Of a stretch of DNA of 64,000 nt, positions 1-10,349 are shown one piece after another (positions within the stretch are counted from its first letter, which is position 1; the number at the start of each line of letters is the position of its first letter). Origin of the DNA: Clostridium sp. K13 (GTDB lineage Bacteria > Bacillota > Clostridia > Clostridiales > Clostridiaceae); contig NZ_JAASHM010000002.1 in the NCBI RefSeq assembly GCF_019734195.1, positions 45,585 through 109,584 of the forward strand, written 5' to 3'. The notes beneath the pieces were generated by a model. That model did no database searches, was not told the origin of the DNA, and was given only the letters and a program-made list of their open reading frames with translations. Position numbers and translations under genes: made by a program.

Positions 1-2465
<2,465 letters not shown>

Positions 2466-2514
2466 TTATAAAAATAATTCATATGCAATTTTCAGAGAAC
2501 AAATTCTCTAATAA

Positions 2515-2589
2515 TCCGCGATAGCTCAATGGTGGAGCACTCGGCTGTTAACCGATAGGCTGGAGGTTCGAGTCCTCTTCGCGGAGCCA
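2515..2589 (+). tRNA. tRNA-Asn (anticodon GTT), CCA encoded
   Basis: A 75-nt cloverleaf is visible: the 7-bp acceptor stem TCCGCGA pairs with TCGCGGA, the anticodon loop carries GTT after U33, a GGTTCGAGTCC T-arm is present and the CCA end is encoded. It lies directly downstream of the 23S gene and is probably co-transcribed with the rRNA operon, since terminators follow only after the tRNA. Confidence 0.97.
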
Positions 2590-2592
2590 AGT

Positions 2593-2672
2593 AAAGCTAG
2601 AAGTTAATTCTAGCTTTTTTAGTTTTATAAATAAAATTTATAAAGTCAGCTTAGGCTGACTTTATTTTTTTA
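2593..2672 (+). terminator. Two successive terminator-like hairpins ending the rRNA-tRNA operon
   Basis: The first hairpin pairs AAAGCTAGAA (2593-2602) with TTCTAGCTTT (2608-2617) and runs into T residues. A second, AAAGTCAGC with GCTGACTTT (2642-2663), is followed by a T-run. Tandem terminators fit the end of a strongly transcribed rRNA operon. Confidence 0.85.
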
Positions 2673-2792
2673 TAATTATTAATTAGTCAAATATAAATTT
2701 ATAGTAAATAATAGAAGATATGATATATAATAAAATATAATAAAAAGTAGTCTAGGTAAATTTATTCTAGACATGAAAAGGAGGAAGAATTT

Positions 2793-4172
2793 ATGTTATC
2801 TCGTGAAATAGCAGAAAAAGTGCTGGGGAGATGTTTAATAACTGGAGGGGATTTTGCAGAAATATTTGAAGAAGATACTTTAAATAATTCAATTAGTATA
2901 TTAAATGGAAAAGTAGAAAATTCTGTAGGAGGTAGAACCTATGGAATTGGTATTAGAATATTTAAGGGATTAAAAAGTGTATATGCTTATACAAATAATA
3001 ATAGTCTAACTTCTCTTTTGAATGTAGCACATAAAGCAGCACTTGCATTAGGTGAGTTAAAGGAGGAAAAAATGATAGTTCTTAATGAAAGAGATACTAT
3101 TAACTTTAATCCAATAATACTTGCTCCATCATCTATTGAAATTAATAAAAAAATAGGGGTTATGAAAGTAGCTTATGACGCTGCAAAGAATTATCATAAT
3201 GAAATAGTTCAAGTAGGTGTAGGCTATGTTGATAAAGAGCAAAATATATTAATTGCTAATACAGAAGGGTTATATACTGGAGATAAGAGAGTTAGAACAA
3301 GGCTTACTGTAAATGCTATAGCTTCTATTAATGGTGAAAATCAAACAGGATTTGAAGGTCCTGGTAGACATATGGGATTTGAAATGTTTAAAGAAATAGA
3401 TCCAGAATATTACGGAAGAGAAGCTGCAAAACAAGCATATACAATGTTACATGCAAAGAATTGTCCAGCGGGTAGAATGACAGTAGCCATTGATAATGGA
3501 TTTGGTGGTGTTATATTCCATGAAGCGTGTGGACATTCGTTAGAAGCAACAGCTGTTGCAAAAGGAAATTCAGTATTTACAGGAAAGTTAGGAGAGCAAA
3601 TAGCATCAACTAAAGTTACAGCTATTGATGATGGTACTATTCCTAATGCTTGGGGCTCATTAAATATAGATGATGAAGGAAATAAGACACAAAAAAATGT
3701 TCTTATAGAAAATGGAATATTAAAATCTTATATGATTGATAAATTGAATGGTCGTAGAATGGGAATGGCGCCAACAGGAAGCGGAAGAAGACAAAGCTAT
3801 AAGTTTGCACCAACATCCAGAATGACTAATACTTATATAGCTAATGGAAATGATAATCCAGAAGATATAATTAAATCTATTAGTAATGGATTATATGCTA
3901 AGAAAATGGGAGGAGGTTCTGTTAATCCAGTTACTGGTGAATTTAATTTTGCTGTTTCAGAAGGGTATTTAGTAAAAGATGGAGTTATTCAAGAACCTGT
4001 TAGAGGAGCTAGTTTAATAGGAAAAGGTAGCGAAATATTAATGGATATAGATATGGTTGGAAATAATATGACACAAGGTCAAGGAATGTGTGGATCATCA
4101 TCAGGAAGTATTGCCACTAATGTAGGGCAACCAATGATTAGAGTAAAAGAAATAACTGTAGGTGGAAGATAG
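2793..4172 (+). CDS. tldD: TldD-family metalloprotease subunit
   Basis: This 459-residue protein matches the TldD half of the TldD/TldE heterodimer, a zinc protease that in other bacteria cuts unfolded peptides and matures ribosomal peptides. The family HExxxH zinc motif is visible as HEACGH near residue 248, and the C-terminal glycine-rich region (GMCGSSSGS) is typical. The ATG follows a strong AAGGAGG site. The downstream tldE partner starts 10 bp after its stop, so the two are clearly co-expressed. A small inverted repeat (GTCTAG/CTAGAC, about 2748-2772) lies in the leader. No peptide substrate gene is visible nearby, so the native substrate is unknown. Confidence 0.93.
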   Translation: MLSREIAEKVLGRCLITGGDFAEIFEEDTLNNSISILNGKVENSVGGRTYGIGIRIFKGLKSVYAYTNNNSLTSLLNVAHKAALALGELKEEKMIVLNERDTINFNPIILAPSSIEINKKIGVMKVAYDAAKNYHNEIVQVGVGYVDKEQNILIANTEGLYTGDKRVRTRLTVNAIASINGENQTGFEGPGRHMGFEMFKEIDPEYYGREAAKQAYTMLHAKNCPAGRMTVAIDNGFGGVIFHEACGHSLEATAVAKGNSVFTGKLGEQIASTKVTAIDDGTIPNAWGSLNIDDEGNKTQKNVLIENGILKSYMIDKLNGRRMGMAPTGSGRRQSYKFAPTSRMTNTYIANGNDNPEDIIKSISNGLYAKKMGGGSVNPVTGEFNFAVSEGYLVKDGVIQEPVRGASLIGKGSEILMDIDMVGNNMTQGQGMCGSSSGSIATNVGQPMIRVKEITVGGR

Positions 4173-4182
4173 GAGGGGTAAT

Positions 4183-5541
4183 ATGGAATTAGATTTATTC
4201 GTAAAGAGTTTATTCAAGAAGGCAAAGGAAGCTGGATTTTCAGAATATGAAGTTTATTATGTTGATAGAGAAAGTTTAAGTATAAGTGTATATAAGAGTG
4301 AAGTAGAAAAATATAACGTTAATAATTCGGCTGGTTTATCTTTTAGAGGTAAGCTAGGAGATAAAATAGGATATTCTTATACGGAAATATTAGATGAAGA
4401 TGCTATAGAAATGCTTGTAAAAAAAGCTAAAGAAAATGTTTTAGCAATTGAAAATAATGATGTTCAATTTATTTATGATGGAGATAAAGAGTATAAGAAT
4501 ATTAATACCTATTATAAAGCTTTAGAGAATATTTCAGCTGATAAATTAATAAAGATTGCTTTAGATATGGAATCAGAGGCGAAGAAATACTGTGATAAAG
4601 TAGAAAGCTTTAGTGGATGTGCAGTATCTTATAGTTCTGGAAAATATGGAATAATAAATTCTAAGGGATTAAATTTACACAATAAATCAAATATATTAAC
4701 ATCATATGTTGTTCCAATTGTTAAAGATGGGGATAATATGTATGATGGCTTTGGATATGTTGTTGCAAAATCATTAGATGAGGTTAATCCATATGAAATT
4801 GCTAAAATGGGAGTAGATGAAGCTTTAAGTAAAATAGGAGGGAAATCAATACCATCAGGTAATTATAAAGTAATAATAAATAATGATGCAATGGTATCTC
4901 TTATTTCTACGTTTTCAGGTGTATTTAGTGGTGATGCAGTTCAAAAAGGATTAAGCCTTTTAAAAGGAAAAGAAGGAGAAGTTATTGCAGCGGATATAGT
5001 TAACTTAGTAGATAATCCACACTTAGAGAATGGATTAGCATCAGTTGGATTTGATGATGAAGGAGTAGCTACAACTAAAACATATTTAATAAAAGATGGA
5101 AAGTTAGAAAGCTTACTTCATAATTTAAAGACTTCTAATAAAGCTGGGGTTAAATCTACAGGAAATGGATTTAAATCTTCATATGCTTCACCTATTTCAG
5201 TATCACCAACAAACTTTTATATAGAACCTGGAACAAATTCATTAGAAGAAATTATCAAAAAAATAAATAAAGGGTTGATAATTACTGATTTTGCAGGTTT
5301 ACATTCAGGAGCAAACTCAATAACTGGAGATTTTTCTTTAGCAGCAAAAGGATTTTATATAGAAAATGGAACTAAAACTAAACCTGTAGAACAAATAACA
5401 GTAGCTGGAAATTTCTTTGCTTTATTAAAGGATGTTGAAGAAATAGGAAATGACTTAAAATTCCCTATGAGTAGTGTTGGTAGTCCAAGTATTTTAATAA
5501 AGGAACTTTCCATTGCTGGAGAGGGGTCAGATAATGAATAA
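4183..5541 (+). CDS. tldE: TldE/PmbA-family metalloprotease subunit
   Basis: This is the second subunit of the TldD/TldE protease, 452 residues. It resembles TldD in overall fold and C-terminal glycine-rich strands but lacks the HExxxH zinc motif, as is normal for TldE/PmbA, which shapes the chamber while TldD holds the metal. I chose the ATG at 4183 over the in-frame GTG at 4162 because AGGAGGGG (4171-4178) sits just upstream and the GTG overlaps tldD. Its 3' end overlaps the next gene by 8 bp, indicating translational coupling. Confidence 0.9.
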   Translation: MELDLFVKSLFKKAKEAGFSEYEVYYVDRESLSISVYKSEVEKYNVNNSAGLSFRGKLGDKIGYSYTEILDEDAIEMLVKKAKENVLAIENNDVQFIYDGDKEYKNINTYYKALENISADKLIKIALDMESEAKKYCDKVESFSGCAVSYSSGKYGIINSKGLNLHNKSNILTSYVVPIVKDGDNMYDGFGYVVAKSLDEVNPYEIAKMGVDEALSKIGGKSIPSGNYKVIINNDAMVSLISTFSGVFSGDAVQKGLSLLKGKEGEVIAADIVNLVDNPHLENGLASVGFDDEGVATTKTYLIKDGKLESLLHNLKTSNKAGVKSTGNGFKSSYASPISVSPTNFYIEPGTNSLEEIIKKINKGLIITDFAGLHSGANSITGDFSLAAKGFYIENGTKTKPVEQITVAGNFFALLKDVEEIGNDLKFPMSSVGSPSILIKELSIAGEGSDNE

Positions 5542-6466
5542 ATATGACTTAGTTATAATTGGATCAGGAGCTTCAGGACTTTCAGCTGGAGTTTCTGCTC
5601 TTAAATCTGGAGTTAAAAATGTTTTAATTTTAGAAAAAGAGGATTTATTAGGTGGGAATTTAAATTTATTTATAGATAATGGATTTGGGGAATATTATTT
5701 AAATAATGTTGTTACTGGTCCAGAGCTTGGTAGTATCTTGATAAAAGATTATAAAGAACTAGGTGGAGAATATAAAATAAATACTAGAGTTTTAGAAATA
5801 AATAGGGATAAGGTTATAACCTATGTTAATCCATTAGAAGGAATACAAGAAATATCCGCTAAATCTATAGTCTTAGCTGCAGGATGTAGGGAAAAATATA
5901 CAGGTAATATTATGATACCTATTAATAAATTTACAGGAGTATTTACTACAGGTTCAGCACATAGATTAGTTAATTACAGCGGATACTTACCAGGAAAAGA
6001 GATTATAATTATAGGAGATAATATTTGGACTCTTATTTTAGCAAGAAGGTTAGTAATTGAAGGTGCTAATGTAAAAGGCATAGTTACTGAAAGAAAGAGT
6101 TTTAATAGAGATGAACTAGATATTATTAACGGATTTAATATTCCTATAATTTATACAAGTGAAGTAATTGAAATTGAAGGTGAAGAAAGAGTAAATTTAG
6201 CTAGAATTAATAATGTTGAAACTGAAGAAATAACTTCTATTGAATGCGACTCATTAATATTATCTGTAGGATACTTACCAGATAATGACTTCATGAAAAA
6301 AATGAGCATAATAATGGATGGAGATATAGTTCGTAGTGAAAATAATCATACTTCTGTGGAAGGTGTATTTATAACAGGTACTATGGAAGGTGGAATAGAT
6401 TTACTTTTTAATAGTGGAGAAAATGGATTTAAGGTTGGAAAACAAGTAGCAGAATACTTGAAATAA
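5534..6466 (+). CDS. FAD/NAD(P)-dependent oxidoreductase
   Basis: The protein (310 residues) begins with a Rossmann dinucleotide-binding motif, GSGASGLSAG at about residues 10-19, followed by an acidic strand end (LILEKE) typical of FAD binding. A second nucleotide-binding region (IIIGDN, about residue 160) and the late motif (GVFITGT) fit the pyridine-nucleotide disulphide oxidoreductase/GlpB-like superfamily. No redox-active CxxC pair is evident, so a thioredoxin-reductase role is unlikely. It overlaps tldE by 8 bp and is probably in that operon. Its stop codon lies within the first bases of the downstream hairpin repeat (6463 onward), so that repeat may have set the C-terminus. The substrate is unknown. 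Confidence 0.8.
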   Translation: MNKYDLVIIGSGASGLSAGVSALKSGVKNVLILEKEDLLGGNLNLFIDNGFGEYYLNNVVTGPELGSILIKDYKELGGEYKINTRVLEINRDKVITYVNPLEGIQEISAKSIVLAAGCREKYTGNIMIPINKFTGVFTTGSAHRLVNYSGYLPGKEIIIIGDNIWTLILARRLVIEGANVKGIVTERKSFNRDELDIINGFNIPIIYTSEVIEIEGEERVNLARINNVETEEITSIECDSLILSVGYLPDNDFMKKMSIIMDGDIVRSENNHTSVEGVFITGTMEGGIDLLFNSGENGFKVGKQVAEYLK

Positions 6467-6606
6467 ATTGCGAAGCAATTTATTTAGTGAAGAGTGAAGA
6501 AGTAAGAGTGAAAAGTTAAGGAAATAATTCAGCTAAGCCGAATTAAAAAATATATATTTTAAGAAACTGCCATAGCAGTTTCAACCTTCACTCTTCACTC
6601 TTACCT
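6463..6606. repeat. Hairpin repeat element, copy A (divergent, with 7-nt tandem repeats)
   Basis: The first 26 bp (6463-6488) are identical to the left end of copy D at 57690, including the AAATTGCGAAGCAATTT hairpin. The rest differs: five 7-nt units of the GTGAAGA type run from 6487 to 6521, and the inverse units (CTTCACT) occur at the right end near 6586-6605, making a long imperfect inverted repeat. A small hairpin (GAAACTGC/GCAGTTTC) lies at 6563-6582. It sits between convergent genes and could also act as a terminator for both. It has no open reading frame. Confidence 0.8.
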
Positions 6607-7175
6607 TAAATAAAAGTGTGTTTAGCTGTTTCAAATAATAGGTCTTGTCCTAATGGATTAAAGTGTATTCCATCAAGATATAGGTTTGAGATTCCTTTAG
6701 TATCTTCTGTTGCTGAATAAAAGTCTATGTATTTTAATGAATATTTAGTACAAAGATTTAAAATTTCTTTTCTTAGTAAAGCTAAATTTTCTTTACAATA
6801 ATCATAAGTATCACATCTCATAAAAAGAGTATTAGCCATTTCAGGAATAATATTAGGTGGAATACCTATTAATACTTTAATATTATTTGATAATGCATCT
6901 TTAATCATTAATTCAATATTATCAATAATAGAAGATACATTTCTATTAGAAAGTAAATCATTTGTTCCTGCCATTAAAAATAAAGTGTTAGGTAATGAAT
7001 CAAGAACATCTCTTTGAAATCTAACTAGCATATCAGTTGATGTACTACCATTAATTCCTTTATTAGATACATTTAAGTTGTAAGTTGTTTTAAGTTTATT
7101 AACCCAATTATCTTTAGGTTTAACGCCATATCCATATATTAAGCTATCCCCTAAGAATACATATTTATTACTCAT
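6606..7175 (-). CDS. SGNH/GDSL-family hydrolase
   Basis: This 189-residue protein shows the SGNH hydrolase blocks in order: block I GDSLIYGYG with the nucleophile Ser at residue 10, block II Gly in NKGINGSTS, block III GTNDL with the catalytic-site Asn, and block V DGIHFN with the Asp-His pair. Such enzymes are esterases or lipases of the lysophospholipase/TesA-like type; there is no signal peptide, so it probably acts in the cytoplasm. The ATG follows an AAGGAG site. The RusA-like gene lies 14 bp upstream on the same strand, suggesting a two-gene operon. The substrate cannot be told from sequence. Confidence 0.85.
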   Translation of the reverse strand: MSNKYVFLGDSLIYGYGVKPKDNWVNKLKTTYNLNVSNKGINGSTSTDMLVRFQRDVLDSLPNTLFLMAGTNDLLSNRNVSSIIDNIELMIKDALSNNIKVLIGIPPNIIPEMANTLFMRCDTYDYCKENLALLRKEILNLCTKYSLKYIDFYSATEDTKGISNLYLDGIHFNPLGQDLLFETAKHTFI

Positions 7176-7189
7176 AATTTAAAATCTCC

Positions 7190-7831
7190 TTAAAATAATT
7201 TATTAAAGCAAGTTTTACAAATAAGAGTTTTGCCCTTATCTGCCTTTATATAATTATTATCTTTTAAAATATTATTGCAAATAGAGCATTTATTTATTGA
7301 AGATACTGTATTATCAGATTTTTCTTTTAAAACTTTTGTTTTTGATGATTTTACAGGAGAATTTATAGATTTATGTAATGATGAATAAAGTCTTTTTTCG
7401 TTTTTAATTTCTCTTTCATTAATAGAATATGAAACTGAGAATTCACTTTCACCAAACAGCTCTAGTTCGAATCTTGGATTTTCTTTATCATAAAATTCTT
7501 CTACTATTATTCTTCGAATTTGTGCATCATTTACAATTAGACCGCTTTTTTCAATACCATCAAATATGCTTTTAGTTATATTAGCTGTATCTGGATGTCT
7601 TTTTTCACTTTTATAATAAACCTTTAATACAGCAATAAGAGATTCATGAAATACTATATCAGGGTTTTGACTTCTGGCATGATAGGCTATTTCTTCCTCG
7701 TATAATGCATACTTATCATGTGATTTTCCTGTATTGTAAGGTAATATGGCTTTTCCATCTTTATTATGTAATTTAAAATTTGACTTAGTTATAGGTGATC
7801 CTAAAACTATTACTTTTGCATAAGGTTTCAT
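7190..7831 (-). CDS. RusA-like Holliday-junction resolvase with C-terminal zinc ribbon
   Basis: The first ~125 of 213 residues resemble the phage/Gram-positive RusA endonuclease family, with the core pattern HPDTANITKSIFDGI followed by NDAQI. By remembered alignment to Escherichia coli RusA, the first catalytic Asp, the Lys and the later Asp are kept, but the second acidic residue of the DxD pair is Ala here. The C-terminus adds a basic linker and a CxxC...CxxC zinc-ribbon-like tail (CSIC and CKTC). I chose the ATG at 7831 because an AGGGAG site precedes it; an upstream in-frame ATG at 7879 has no such site. No prophage genes are nearby. Activity is uncertain. Confidence 0.7.
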   Translation of the reverse strand: MKPYAKVIVLGSPITKSNFKLHNKDGKAILPYNTGKSHDKYALYEEEIAYHARSQNPDIVFHESLIAVLKVYYKSEKRHPDTANITKSIFDGIEKSGLIVNDAQIRRIIVEEFYDKENPRFELELFGESEFSVSYSINEREIKNEKRLYSSLHKSINSPVKSSKTKVLKEKSDNTVSSINKCSICNNILKDNNYIKADKGKTLICKTCFNKLF

Positions 7832-8011
7832 ATATTTTCTCCCTAAAAAATAAAAATAAAACGACATAATATTTAACAATAATGTTAATAATTATTATGG
7901 TAAGGATTAAATTAATACATAATTATTAAGAAATCCTTAAAAATCCATAAAATGAAATAAAAAATAGTGAATAATAATTTTTAAAAGTATATAATCTAAA
8001 TAAGAATTTTA

Positions 8012-8028
8012 GTATAGTTAAACTATAC
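8012..8028. other. 17-bp palindrome upstream of tsaD
   Basis: GTATAGTT-A-AACTATAC is a perfect odd-centred palindrome about 30 bp upstream of the predicted tsaD -35 box. It could be a protein binding site; a related but imperfect sequence occurs upstream of the gene at 19796. The rest of the 7832-8127 gap holds promoters and AT-rich sequence only. Confidence 0.4.
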
Positions 8029-8058
8029 ATTAGCAAATTTATATTAACAAGTAATAAT

Positions 8059-8087
8059 TTGATTATGTTTTATGATTACGTTATAAT
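8059..8087 (+). promoter_or_regulatory. Predicted sigma-A promoter for tsaD
   Basis: TTGATT (8059-8064) and TATAAT (8082-8087) are separated by 17 bp, about 40 bp upstream of the tsaD start. Confidence 0.65.
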
Positions 8088-8127
8088 ACAGTTTGGTGTT
8101 ATATAGTAAAAAGAAGAGGTAAAATAA

Positions 8128-9144
8128 ATGGAAGATAAGTATATTTTAGCAATAGAATCAAGTTGTGATGAGACTTCAGCAGCAGTTGTTGTTAATGGAA
8201 GAGAGGTATTATCTAATGTAATTGCTTCTCAAATAGATACACATAAAAAGTATGGAGGAGTAGTGCCTGAAGTAGCTTCAAGAATGCATATTGAAGCTAT
8301 TAATGGAGTAGTAGAAGAAGCTCTTGAAGAGGCAAATATTACTTTAGATAAAATTGATGCTATAGGTGTTACATATGGTCCAGGGTTAGTAGGAGCTTTA
8401 CTAGTTGGATTACAGTTTGCAAAGGGATTAGCATTTGCAACTAAGAAACCTTTAATAGGAGTAAATCATATTGAAGGACATATTTGTGCAAATTATATAC
8501 AACATAAAGAATTAAAGCCACCATTCGTATCATTAGTAGTATCTGGAGGGCATACTTTTATAGTACATGTTAAAAATTATGGTGAGTATGAGGTAATTGG
8601 TCAAACTAGGGATGACGCAGCGGGAGAAGCTTATGATAAGGTTGCAAGAGCGTTAGGACTTGGATATCCAGGTGGTCCTAAAATAGATAAGTTAGCAAAG
8701 GAAGGAAATCCTAAAGCTATAGCATTCCCAAAGGCTAATTTTCATGAGGAAACTTTAGATTTTTCATTTAGTGGTGTAAAATCGGCGGTTCTTAATTATT
8801 TAAATAAGTGTAAAATGCAAAATATTGAAGTGAATAATGCTGATGTTGCAGCTTCATTCCAATATGCAGTTATAGATGTATTGAAAGAAAATGTTTTATT
8901 AACTTGTAAAAAGAAAAATGTTAAGACAATTGCAATAGCAGGTGGAGTAGCATCTAATTCAAGCTTAAGAGAAACTCTTATTAAAGAAGCTTCTAAAAGA
9001 GGGATAGAAGTATTATTCCCAGCTCCAATTTTATGTACTGATAATGCAGCTATGATTGGAAGTGCAGCTTATTTCAATTTTATTAATGAAAAAATTAGTG
9101 ATTTAAACTTAAATGCAAAGCCTAATTTAAAGCTAAATAATTAA
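8128..9144 (+). CDS. tsaD: tRNA N6-adenosine threonylcarbamoyltransferase TsaD
   Basis: TsaD transfers the threonylcarbamoyl group from its AMP ester to A37 of ANN-decoding tRNAs, working with TsaB and TsaE. The 338-residue length, the N-terminal [16 protein letters not shown] signature and the metal-binding HIEGHI motif (about residues 111-116) are diagnostic of the TsaD/Kae1 family, as is the ASHK-fold segment around [10 protein letters not shown]. The partner that makes its substrate, tsaC, is encoded at 36948 in this window. The ATG has an AAGAGG site, and the gene appears to be transcribed alone from its own promoter. Confidence 0.97.
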   Translation: MEDKYILAIESSCDETSAAVVVNGREVLSNVIASQIDTHKKYGGVVPEVASRMHIEAINGVVEEALEEANITLDKIDAIGVTYGPGLVGALLVGLQFAKGLAFATKKPLIGVNHIEGHICANYIQHKELKPPFVSLVVSGGHTFIVHVKNYGEYEVIGQTRDDAAGEAYDKVARALGLGYPGGPKIDKLAKEGNPKAIAFPKANFHEETLDFSFSGVKSAVLNYLNKCKMQNIEVNNADVAASFQYAVIDVLKENVLLTCKKKNVKTIAIAGGVASNSSLRETLIKEASKRGIEVLFPAPILCTDNAAMIGSAAYFNFINEKISDLNLNAKPNLKLNN

Positions 9145-9222
9145 AACTAAATAGATATAATTTCAAAATCTTAAGTATAAAAATATTTATTGTATATAAG
9201 AAAGTATGGGGAGAGAAATAAA

Positions 9223-10233
9223 ATGAAGTTTTTACCGTATTCAAATGGAGTACGCACAGTAAGTATGAAAAAGCAAAGAAGTCCTAAAGACAAATTTAAA
9301 ATAATATTTGGGATAATTGTTATTATAATAGTTATTGGAGTTGTTACTCAAAATGTAGTTGACTTTATTGATGGCGAAAGATTAAGAAAAAGGGTAAATT
9401 ATACTACAGTAGATGATCTAAGGCTAGATTATAGAATAGAAGGGGAAGGTAGCTACACTATTATCTTTGATGGTGATATGGGAGCTACTTTAGAGGAGTG
9501 GACTCCTATTGTAGAAGAACTAAAGAAAAATGATAATGTAAAAACTTTCGTTTACAATAGACAGGGATACGGATATAGTGATATATCTTCAGGAAGAACA
9601 CCTAAGGAACAAGCTAGAGATTTGAAAATATTATTAAGAAAAGCAGGCTTATCAGGACCTTATATAATTGTTGGAGAAGGATATGGCTCTCTTGTACTAA
9701 CAAGTTTTGCAGAACAATTTAAGGATTCTGTTGCAGCAGCCATCATGATTGATCCGATTAATGAACAGGAAGTTCATACAAAAGAATATCAAAATAGTCA
9801 ATTTATAACTAAGTTTAGAAGAGGACTTGAAAGAATTGGATCAAAGTGTGGACTTACAATGCTACTGGACAAGCTGGATTTAGATGTAAATTTGAAGGAC
9901 TATGAATCAGGACTTTTAGAAAGTAATTTAGATGAATTTTTAACTTTAAGAACTAAATCAAACTATACAACGGCAGTATACCATGAGTTGAATAACGTTC
10001 TTAATGGGCAAAGTAATAGTCAGACTGAAGGAATGTTTAGTGATATTCCGTATTATTTACTTACTAAAAATCAAGATGATCCTTTAAAGAAATTAGGTAG
10101 TGAGGATTTAACAACTGTATATGTAACTAAATCTGATAAAGATTTTTTAGCTTTAAATGATAAGGAGAATGTTTTAAATGCTATAAGACAAACTGTTAAA
10201 AGGTTACAGGATATAGCTGAACAAAAAAAATAA
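9223..10233 (+). CDS. Membrane-anchored alpha/beta-hydrolase-fold protein, nucleophile missing
   Basis: The 336-residue protein has one N-terminal transmembrane segment (about residues 25-45) with a basic cytoplasmic tail, and then an extracellular alpha/beta-hydrolase fold: YNRQGYGYSD is the usual strand-4 motif, and IIVGEGYGS occupies the place of the nucleophile elbow. That elbow normally reads GHSxG; here the Ser position is Gly (residue 153), and no convincing catalytic His follows near the C-terminus. It is therefore probably not a classical serine hydrolase. I used the ATG at 9223 behind GGGGAGAG rather than the upstream TTG at 9190. A role in binding or envelope sensing is only a guess. 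Confidence 0.75.
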   Translation: MKFLPYSNGVRTVSMKKQRSPKDKFKIIFGIIVIIIVIGVVTQNVVDFIDGERLRKRVNYTTVDDLRLDYRIEGEGSYTIIFDGDMGATLEEWTPIVEELKKNDNVKTFVYNRQGYGYSDISSGRTPKEQARDLKILLRKAGLSGPYIIVGEGYGSLVLTSFAEQFKDSVAAAIMIDPINEQEVHTKEYQNSQFITKFRRGLERIGSKCGLTMLLDKLDLDVNLKDYESGLLESNLDEFLTLRTKSNYTTAVYHELNNVLNGQSNSQTEGMFSDIPYYLLTKNQDDPLKKLGSEDLTTVYVTKSDKDFLALNDKENVLNAIRQTVKRLQDIAEQKK

Positions 10234-10240
10234 TAATGAG

Positions 10241-10273
10241 TAGGCATCAAAAAATGGTGCCTGTTTTTTTTTA
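10241..10273 (+). terminator. Intrinsic terminator after the hydrolase-fold gene
   Basis: A short hairpin (AGGCATC with GGTGCCT, one mismatch) is followed by a run of at least nine T residues. Confidence 0.8.
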
Positions 10274-10284
10274 TTGTCATATAT

Positions 10285-10312
10285 TTGACACATTGAGTGG
10301 TTATATTATAAG
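10285..10312 (+). promoter_or_regulatory. Predicted sigma-A promoter for htrA
   Basis: TTGACA (10285-10290) is followed after 16 bp by TATAAG (10307-10312). The htrA start is about 38 bp further on. Confidence 0.6.
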
Positions 10313-10349
10313 TATGAAATAAATAAAAACGAAAAAGGAGTTAGTATAT

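Noticed and set aside
2793-6466. Ribosomal peptide (microcin-like) biosynthesis cluster around tldD/tldE
   Set aside because: No precursor peptide, maturation enzyme or exporter gene is seen; the pair is common in clostridia without such clusters.
7190-7831. Prophage region around the RusA-like gene
   Set aside because: No integrase, terminase, capsid or other phage genes are nearby; neighbours are ordinary chromosomal genes.
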